Below are positions 58,467 to 64,000 of a stretch of DNA of 64,000 bases, one piece after another; position 1 is the first letter of the stretch; every line of letters starts with the position of its first letter. The notes beneath the pieces were generated by a model that was not told the DNA's origin, ran no database searches, and saw only the letters and a list, made by a program, of their open reading frames with translations. The position numbers and the translations under genes were made by a program. The DNA is from Aerobium sp039839275 (GTDB lineage: Bacteria > Pseudomonadota > Alphaproteobacteria > Rhizobiales > Rhizobiaceae): NCBI RefSeq assembly GCF_039839275.1, contig NZ_JBDOQP010000003.1, positions 310,001 to 374,000 on the forward strand, given 5' to 3'.

Positions 58467-59132
58467 GTGATCCCCCGCTCCATCGCAACCATTGCCGCCG
58501 GCCTGCTGCTTGCCGCGTGCCAGCCCGGCCCGGCGGGAAGTTCGGACGCGGCGGAGGCATCTGGTTTCGACTTCTACGTGCTATCGCTTTCGTGGTCGCC
58601 GACCTATTGCGAAGCTGAAGGCGAGGACGCCAACCGCCAGCAGTGCGATGCACGCCAGCCGCACGGTTTCGTCGTCCACGGACTCTGGCCCCAGTTCGAA
58701 CAGGGCTGGCCGGAATTCTGCGACAGCAGCGAACCGGAGCGCGTGCCGAACGATCTCGTCGGAACCATGCTTGGCCTGATGCCCTCCGCCGGGCTCATCG
58801 GACACCAATGGCGCAAGCACGGTTCGTGTACAGGCTTCACCCAGGCGGACTATTTTTCGGTGGTGCGCGAGGCCCGCGAGACGATCGCCATACCGGCGCG
58901 CTTCCAGACCCTGCCCGATCGCCTGACCATCGACCCGGACGACGCGGAGGCAGCGTTCCTTGACGCCAATCCCGGGCTGCCGGCAGACGGGATAGCCGTG
59001 AGTTGCCGCGACCGGTTTCTCAGCGAAGTGCGCATCTGCATGACGAAGGACCTCGACTTCCGCTCCTGCGCGGAAGTTGACGCACGTTCATGCTCGATCC
59101 CGGATGCAACCATGCCGGCGATGAACCGATGA
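58467..59132 (+). CDS. RNase T2-family lipoprotein
   Basis: A 221-residue RNase T2 with a lipoprotein signal (Cys18 in LLLAACQPG). Active-site segment CAS I is VVHGLWPQ (His71). CAS II is HQWRKHGSC (His113, Lys117, His118): the Glu usual after the first His is Gln114. Several cysteines fit the disulfides of the fold. T2 enzymes cleave single-stranded RNA in the periplasm or outside. The start GTG at 58467 is chosen because it is directly followed by the signal sequence; an ATG at 58422 would add 15 residues. Confidence 0.85.
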   Translation: MIPRSIATIAAGLLLAACQPGPAGSSDAAEASGFDFYVLSLSWSPTYCEAEGEDANRQQCDARQPHGFVVHGLWPQFEQGWPEFCDSSEPERVPNDLVGTMLGLMPSAGLIGHQWRKHGSCTGFTQADYFSVVREARETIAIPARFQTLPDRLTIDPDDAEAAFLDANPGLPADGIAVSCRDRFLSEVRICMTKDLDFRSCAEVDARSCSIPDATMPAMNR

Positions 59133-59215
59133 GGCTGGACCAGTGGCTGGAGATTGAAGGCGCTGGCATCTGGTCATAGCGTGGCGATCCTGATTCTCGC
59201 CCACGGAGCCCGCTC

Positions 59216-59815
59216 ATGCCAGTCGTCTACTATTCGCCCGCCTCGCCCTACAGCGCCAAGGTGCGCATGGCCGCGACATGGTGCAACATCCCGATCGAAA
59301 GCAAGATCGTCGACACCAATGCGGAACCGGAAGAACTGCTGAGGGCCAACCCGCTCGGCAAGATACCGGTGCTGCTGACCGATGAGGGCGACAGCATCTA
59401 TGACAGCCGGGCCATCACCCAGTATCTCAACCGGCAATCGGGCGGCGCGCTATATCCACGGAACGCGCAAAAGAAGATGGAAGCGGAGCGGTTGGAGGCT
59501 CTGGCCGACGGGATCTGCGACTGCCTGCTCGCGCATGTCTACGAGCGGCGCTTCCGGCCGGAAGAGAAGATCCATCAGCCATGGCTGGACAAGCAGTGGT
59601 CGAAAGTGACGCGGGCGCTCGATGAACTTGCGACCACCCCGCCAAAACTGACGAAGAAGGCGAATGGCGGGCAGATCGCGCTGCGCACGACGCTCGGCTA
59701 CCTGTCGTTGCGATTCGACGGAAAATGGGAACGTGGCCGCGCCAAGCTGGTGCGCTGGGCCAAGCGCTTCGACGAGCGCTTTCCGGAACTGGCAGCGCTC
59801 CTGCCGCGCGCTTGA
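59216..59815 (+). CDS. Glutathione S-transferase family protein
   Basis: A 199-residue GST-fold protein. The thioredoxin-like N-terminal domain shows YYSPASPYSAKVRMAA (Ser at the glutathione-activating position), NPLGKIPVLLTD (cis-Pro loop) and DSRAITQYLNR (glutathione-binding). The all-helical C-domain follows. Substrate unknown. A CGGAGCC site precedes the ATG; a hairpin terminator follows 18 bases after the stop. Confidence 0.88.
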   Translation: MPVVYYSPASPYSAKVRMAATWCNIPIESKIVDTNAEPEELLRANPLGKIPVLLTDEGDSIYDSRAITQYLNRQSGGALYPRNAQKKMEAERLEALADGICDCLLAHVYERRFRPEEKIHQPWLDKQWSKVTRALDELATTPPKLTKKANGGQIALRTTLGYLSLRFDGKWERGRAKLVRWAKRFDERFPELAALLPRA

Positions 59816-59833
59816 TCGCCGGCCGTCACAAAA

Positions 59834-59858
59834 AAAGGCCCGGATGAACCGGGCCTTT
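59834..59858. terminator. Bidirectional Rho-independent terminator
   Basis: AAAGGCCCGG-ATGAA-CCGGGCCTTT, a perfect 10-base stem with A-run before and T-run after. It lies between the convergent ends of the GST gene (+) and the outer-membrane barrel gene (-). Confidence 0.9.
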
Positions 59859-59878
59859 CTCATGCGATGATGCGGGTA

Positions 59879-60544
59879 TCAGAACTTGACGCCGACGCCC
59901 ATCATGACGCGGTGGTTGCTGGAGTCCACTTCAGCCGTGCCGACGCCCGGCAGGTCGAAGGTCTCTGAACCGTAGTCGGTGTAGCGATACTCGGCGCGAG
60001 CGAACACGTCTTCCGTGAGCTTCACGTCGGTACCGGCACCAACGGTGTAGCCGAGCATGGTGTTGCTGTCGCGAGCACCGCTAACCTGGTCCGTGATACG
60101 CAGGCTCTCGGCTGCGACACCAGCGGTACCGTAGACGAGAATGTCGTTGGTCACTGCCACACCGGCGCGGCCGCGGACCGAGCCATCGACGCGCGAACGT
60201 GCTTCGAAGCCGGCATTGTCGCCCTCGAGGCCGCTGTAGTTGACGTCACCCTCAACACCGTAGACGAACTGGCCGTTCTGCATGTTGAAGCCGCCGAATG
60301 CGCCGCCCATGAAACCGTCGGTCTCGATGTCGTTCACGCCGTCGTCAGCGCTGCCCGAAAAGCCGTAGCCGAGCTGCACACCGCCGTAAGGGCCGGCCCA
60401 GCTGCTGATTGGCGCGCTTTCCATGATCGGCTGCGGTGCCGGCGGCTCCTGGTAGACGACGTCTGCCGCCATCGCGGGAACTGCCATTGCTGCGAGGCCG
60501 AGGCCCATTGCTGCCGAAAGGGCAAACTTGCTGTTGGTCTTCAT
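59879..60544 (-). CDS. Outer membrane beta-barrel protein (Omp25/Omp31-like)
   Basis: A 221-residue outer membrane protein with signal peptide (MKTNSKFALSAAMGLGLAAM, cleavage at AMAA). The mature part has the eight-stranded barrel pattern of Omp25/RopB/OmpW-type proteins, with aromatic-ending strands such as RAEYRYTDYG and the C-terminal RVMMGVGVKF. It starts 6-7 bases after a strong AAAGGAG site. It probably anchors the envelope in Hyphomicrobiales. Unrelated functions cannot be excluded. Confidence 0.9.
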   Translation of the reverse strand: MKTNSKFALSAAMGLGLAAMAVPAMAADVVYQEPPAPQPIMESAPISSWAGPYGGVQLGYGFSGSADDGVNDIETDGFMGGAFGGFNMQNGQFVYGVEGDVNYSGLEGDNAGFEARSRVDGSVRGRAGVAVTNDILVYGTAGVAAESLRITDQVSGARDSNTMLGYTVGAGTDVKLTEDVFARAEYRYTDYGSETFDLPGVGTAEVDSSNHRVMMGVGVKF

Positions 60545-60870
60545 TTCTAAAACTCCTTTGCCGCAGGAAGCAGCTACGCGCTTCCCCCTTTTTGTCAGAC
60601 GCCCCCGACCATGACGGGAGGTGTAACGGCCAATGGCGTCCGTGGTTCCGTATTTGGGCGCGGATTGAGGCTGAACCAGACCTGAAAATGGGTCTTTCGC
60701 TGGCTGCAATGAGGCAGAAGCGTGACGTTGCGATTCCGCAACACCGGTGTCAGGTGGATCGTCGAAGCGATGCCCGACGCGCTTGGTTGCAGCCGGAAGC
60801 TGGCCTATATCAGGGCTTTAGGCGCCGCGAATCCCTGATGAAGCGGCACCTTCACCAAGGAAGAACCTTC
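60545..60870. promoter_or_regulatory. Divergent intergenic region between the omp gene and the reductase
   Basis: This 326-base gap holds the promoters of two divergent genes. Structures seen: GGAAGC-N8-GCTTCC (60566-60585) in the omp leader; GTTGCG-ATTC-CGCAAC (60727-60742), and ACACCGGTGT (60741-60750), a perfect 10-base palindrome that touches it. No convincing sigma-70 promoter or small ORF is visible. Confidence 0.4.
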
Positions 60871-61638
60871 ATGGCACATGACGAGCAGACGGTCGTTCTC
60901 GTCACCGGCGCGGCGAAACGTGTCGGCGCGGCAATCGTCCGCGATCTTTCCAATAATGGCTTTGCGGTCGCGATCCATTGCAACGCCTCGCGCGACGACG
61001 CAGACCGTCTGGCGGAAGAGATCGCCGCCGATGGCGGCCGTGTCGCGGTTGTTCAGGGCGACCTGTCCGACGTCAATGTGGCGGCGACCATCGTAGCCAA
61101 GGCGGAGGCCGCACTCGGCAGCGTGCAAATGGTGGTCAACAACGCGTCCCTTTTCGACGAGGACACCGCGAGCGATTTCGATTGGCCGACCTGGGACAGG
61201 CATTTCGACCTGCATCTCAAGGCCCCGGTTGTGCTGACGCAGACAATGGCCGCCGCCCTTCCCCAGGGCAAGGACGGCATGGTCGTCAACATCATCGACC
61301 AACGCGTCTGGAGGCCCAACCCGCGATTCTTCTCTTATACGCTGTCGAAATCGGCGCTGTGGACCGCCACCCGCACCATGGCGCAATCCTTCGCGCCACG
61401 CGTGCGCGTCAATGCCATCGGCCCCGGACCGAGCCTGCAGAACCAGCGCCAGAATACGGCCGATTTCGAGCGCCAGGTCGACGCGCTGCTTCTGAAGCGC
61501 GGACCTGACCTTGCAGAATTCGGCGCCACCATCCGCTATCTCTGGAGTGCGCGCTCGGTCACCGGCCAGATGATCGCGCTCGACGGTGGCCAGCATCTTG
61601 CCTGGAAGACACCCGACGTCTACGGGGTCGAGGAATGA
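60871..61638 (+). CDS. SDR-family oxidoreductase, FolM/pteridine reductase-like
   Basis: A 255-residue short-chain dehydrogenase/reductase. The cofactor site is VTGAAKRVGAAIV, the AAKRVG form seen in pteridine reductases and FolM (prefers NADPH). The active-site pair is YTLSKS; an Asp (NIIDQR) stands where classical SDRs have Ser, as in PTR1/FolM. It may reduce dihydromonapterin or a pteridine. The ATG of uvrC overlaps its stop, so the two genes are coupled. Confidence 0.8.
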   Translation: MAHDEQTVVLVTGAAKRVGAAIVRDLSNNGFAVAIHCNASRDDADRLAEEIAADGGRVAVVQGDLSDVNVAATIVAKAEAALGSVQMVVNNASLFDEDTASDFDWPTWDRHFDLHLKAPVVLTQTMAAALPQGKDGMVVNIIDQRVWRPNPRFFSYTLSKSALWTATRTMAQSFAPRVRVNAIGPGPSLQNQRQNTADFERQVDALLLKRGPDLAEFGATIRYLWSARSVTGQMIALDGGQHLAWKTPDVYGVEE

Positions 61639-63695
61639 GACCGCCCATACCACACGGCAGGCCAGGCGACGCCCACGCCGCCGACGACCTGCCCGAGACG
61701 CAGATCGAAAACGAGCCGATGGACGACGACGAGGTCTCCGAGACGGCGGAGCCGATGGCGGCGAAGGACCTCGGGATCGACTGGGACTCGCTTGGCGGCG
61801 ACGCGGACGGCAAGGCCGGGATCGAGGTGATCCAGACGCTGGTGAAGCGGCTGCCGAACGCGCCGGGCGTCTATCGCATGATGAACGCTGCCGGCGACGT
61901 GCTTTATGTCGGCAAGGCGCGCAGCCTGAAGAAGCGCGTCACCAACTATGCGCAAGGGCGCGGCCATACCAACCGGATCGGCCGCATGGTGCGGGAAACG
62001 GCGGCGATGGAATTCGTCGTCACGCGCACCGAAACCGAAGCACTGCTCCTGGAAGCGAATCTCATCAAGCGCTTGCGGCCGCGCTTCAACGTGCTGCTGC
62101 GCGACGACAAGTCGTTTCCCTACATCCTGATTAATGGAGACCACCGCGCGCCGGGGATCTACAAGCATCGCGGTGCGCGCTCGCGCAAGGGCGAGTATTT
62201 CGGCCCGTTCGCGTCCGCAGGCGCGGTGGACCGGACGATCAACGCCCTGCAGCGCGCGTTCCTGCTGCGCTCGTGCACCGATTCGTTCTTCGAAAATCGC
62301 AGCCGTCCCTGCCTGCTGTTCCAGATCAAGCGATGTTCCGGTCCCTGCACGGGCGAGATCGACGATGAAGGCTATGGGGAACTCGTCTCCGAGGCGAAGG
62401 ACTTCCTGTCGGGCCGGTCGGGCCGGGTGAAGGCCGAAATCTCGACTGCCATGCAGGAGGCATCCGAATCGCTCGATTTCGAGCGCGCCGCCATCTATCG
62501 CGACCGCCTGACCGCGCTGTCGCACGTGCAGAGCCACCAGGGCATCAATCCGCAATCGGTTGAAGAGGCCGACGTCTTCGCCATCCACCACGAAGGCGGG
62601 CAGAACTGCATCGAGGTGTTCTTCTTCCGCACCGGGCAGAACTGGGGCAACCGCGCCTACTTCCCCAAGGCGGACCCGGCGCTCGAGCCGGCGGAGGTGC
62701 TCGGGGCATTCCTGGCTCAGTTCTATGACGACAAGCCCTGCCCTCGCCTGCTGCTGTTGTCGCACCCGGTCGAGGACCAGGCGCTGCTGGCCGAGGCGCT
62801 TGCCACGCGCGCCGGCCATCGCATCACGATTTCGGTGCCGCAGCGCGGGGAAAAGAAGTCCCTGACCGACAATGCGCTGCAGAACGCCAGGCAGGCGCTG
62901 GGCCGCAGGTTGGCGGAGACCTCCTCGCAGGCACGCCTGCTGGCAGGCCTGGCGGAAACCTTTTCGCTGGCAAGGACGCCGCGCCGCATCGAGGTCTACG
63001 ACAACTCCCACATCATGGGCACGAATGCCGTCGGCGCGATGATCGTTGCCGGTCCCGAGGGCTTCGTGAAGAACCAGTACCGAAAGTTCAACATCCGTTC
63101 GACCGACATCACGCCAGGCGACGATTTCGGCATGATGCGCGAGGTGATGGAACGGCGCTTCTCGCGGTTGCTCAAGGAGCATGCGATGCCGGATGCAGCA
63201 GATGCGGGGCCGGTGGACGAGGACGACGATGCCTTCCCCGCCTGGCCCGACCTGATCCTGATCGACGGCGGACAGGGACAGATGTCGGCCGTACGAAAGA
63301 TCCTGGACGAGCTCGGCATCGCCGACCGGGTCACGGCCATCGGCGTGGCCAAGGGTGTCGACCGCGACGCGGGGCGCGAGCGGTTCTTCGTCTCGGGGCG
63401 CGAATCGTTCACGCTGCCGGTGCGCGATCCGGTGCTGTATTTCGTCCAGCGGCTTCGCGACGAAGCCCACCGCTTCGCCATCGGTTCGCACCGGGCAAGG
63501 CGCAAGAAGGAGCTGGTCAGGAACCCGCTCGATGAAATCGCCGGCATCGGTCCCGGCCGCAAGCGGGCACTTCTGCACCATTTCGGAACCGCAAAGGCAG
63601 TGAGCCGTGCCGGGGTCGAGGACCTGATGCAGGTGGACGGCATCTCCGAACGCGTGGCGCGACTGATTTATGGCCATTTCCACGAAAACGGCTAA
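61635..63695 (+). CDS. uvrC: Excinuclease ABC subunit C
   Basis: A 686-residue UvrC, the nuclease of nucleotide-excision repair. After a 65-residue acidic N-terminal extension comes the GIY-YIG domain (PGVYRMMNAAGDVLYVGKAR), then a UVR domain (EASESLDFERAAIYRDRL) that binds UvrB, the RNase H-like nuclease (IEVYDNSHIMGTNAVGAM), and a C-terminal HhH pair (LMQVDGISERVARLIY). The ATG overlaps the reductase stop by 4 bases. pgsA follows 94 bases downstream. Confidence 0.96.
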   Translation: MRPPIPHGRPGDAHAADDLPETQIENEPMDDDEVSETAEPMAAKDLGIDWDSLGGDADGKAGIEVIQTLVKRLPNAPGVYRMMNAAGDVLYVGKARSLKKRVTNYAQGRGHTNRIGRMVRETAAMEFVVTRTETEALLLEANLIKRLRPRFNVLLRDDKSFPYILINGDHRAPGIYKHRGARSRKGEYFGPFASAGAVDRTINALQRAFLLRSCTDSFFENRSRPCLLFQIKRCSGPCTGEIDDEGYGELVSEAKDFLSGRSGRVKAEISTAMQEASESLDFERAAIYRDRLTALSHVQSHQGINPQSVEEADVFAIHHEGGQNCIEVFFFRTGQNWGNRAYFPKADPALEPAEVLGAFLAQFYDDKPCPRLLLLSHPVEDQALLAEALATRAGHRITISVPQRGEKKSLTDNALQNARQALGRRLAETSSQARLLAGLAETFSLARTPRRIEVYDNSHIMGTNAVGAMIVAGPEGFVKNQYRKFNIRSTDITPGDDFGMMREVMERRFSRLLKEHAMPDAADAGPVDEDDDAFPAWPDLILIDGGQGQMSAVRKILDELGIADRVTAIGVAKGVDRDAGRERFFVSGRESFTLPVRDPVLYFVQRLRDEAHRFAIGSHRARRKKELVRNPLDEIAGIGPGRKRALLHHFGTAKAVSRAGVEDLMQVDGISERVARLIYGHFHENG

Positions 63696-63734
63696 TCCAG
63701 ATGAAATCATGACGGCATTCGCGACAGCAGGCGG

Positions 63735-63762
63735 TTGACCCGCGCTCGACCGATCTTATTAC
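63735..63762 (+). promoter_or_regulatory. Candidate sigma-70 promoter of pgsA
   Basis: TTGACC (63735-63740) and TATTAC (63757-63762) with a 16-base spacer, 28 bases before the pgsA start. The -35 fits well and the -10 moderately. Unverified. Confidence 0.4.
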
Positions 63763-63789
63763 TAGCGGTGCAAACCACAGCGGGAAGTC

Positions 63790-64000
63790 ATGTCCAGACG
63801 CGCCTTCAATCTGCCCAACATGTTGACCTACGCGCGCATCCTCGCGGTTCCGCTGATCGTGCTGTGCTTCTACATGGAAGGCCGGCTGCGGCCGACCGAA
63901 TGGTGGCGGTGGGCTGCGGTGTGGATTTTCATCCTCGCCAGCATCACCGACTATCTCGACGGGTATATCGCGCGCATCTGGGAGCAGACCTCCAACATCG
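63790..64000 (+). CDS. pgsA: CDP-diacylglycerol-glycerol-3-phosphate 3-phosphatidyltransferase, 5' part
   Basis: The first 70 residues are present; the gene runs off the window. It begins MSRRAFNLPNMLTYARILAV, typical of PgsA, and shows the start of the CDP-alcohol motif (TDYLDGYIAR). PgsA makes phosphatidylglycerol phosphate in the inner membrane. The ATG at 63790 is preceded by GCGGGAAG. It follows uvrC, as in many alphaproteobacteria. Confidence 0.9.
   Translation, partial: MSRRAFNLPNMLTYARILAVPLIVLCFYMEGRLRPTEWWRWAAVWIFILASITDYLDGYIARIWEQTSNI

Noticed and set aside
61620..63710. 696-codon open frame on the minus strand across uvrC
   Set aside because: Antisense to uvrC; no recognisable domain.

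Overview
The window is a high-GC (roughly 60-65% by eye) piece of chromosome from an alphaproteobacterium of the order Hyphomicrobiales (Rhizobiales), most likely Mesorhizobium/Phyllobacteriaceae-like. Pointers to this group are the AapJQMP amino-acid ABC transporter, the LdtR/L,D-transpeptidase pair, the DnaA-like inactivator HdaA, an Omp25/Omp31-type beta-barrel protein, a cysteine-free HemB, a CBP3-type bc1 chaperone and a perfect CtrA-type box. No phage, insertion sequence, integrase or CRISPR array is visible. Almost everything is housekeeping chromosome, with a few accessory secreted-protein genes.

Layout. 1-5 kb: fatty-acid/phospholipid cluster fabH(partial)-plsX-DUF177-bc1 chaperone, lipoprotein BamE, and the H+-pyrophosphatase HppA. 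5-12 kb: a NYN-LOTUS protein, then a minus-strand run glyA-nrdR-ribD-ribE-ribH-nusB-MFS with several stop/start overlaps. 12-16 kb: L,D-transpeptidase with its MarR-type regulator LdtR, DUF6163 and hemB. 16-26 kb: sthA, RDD protein, leucyl/arginyl-protein transferase, EamA exporter, HerA/FtsK-like ATPase, DUF3592, methionine-sulfoxide repair MsrPQ, and parC. 26-32 kb: a secreted protein of unknown function, pcp, aspS, an orphan RTX beta-roll protein whose upstream region carries a perfect CtrA box, an exported SH3b protein and a single-TM protein. 32-39 kb: MFS, rnd, SRPBCC protein, ppx and ppk.

39-49 kb: a zinc-ribbon protein, a FAD monooxygenase, the aapJQMP operon, metC, a small lipoprotein, tRNA-Pro(TGG), an NDUFS4-like complex I subunit, tRNA-Arg(TCT), and a Leu/Gly/Asp-repeat DUF4214 protein with an AT-rich upstream island. 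49-54 kb: hdaA, AI-2E permease and a CDP-alcohol phosphatidyltransferase, divergent from purM-purN, then DUF1801-sixA. 54-60 kb: an orphan molybdopterin oxidoreductase, rlmJ, an NTF2-like protein, a secreted four-cysteine protein next to a lipoprotein RNase T2 with a Glu-to-Gln change in its active-site motif, and a GST. 60-64 kb: the outer-membrane barrel, a FolM-like reductase, uvrC and the start of pgsA.

The most noteworthy signals are the CtrA box with a -10 element upstream of the RTX gene, the substituted RNase T2, the AT-rich promoter island of the DUF4214 protein, candidate sigma-54 elements and leader hairpins upstream of aapJ, Gln in place of Ser at the quinolone-contact position of ParC, and the orphan molybdoenzyme. 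I do not see a large multi-gene system that is clearly undescribed.
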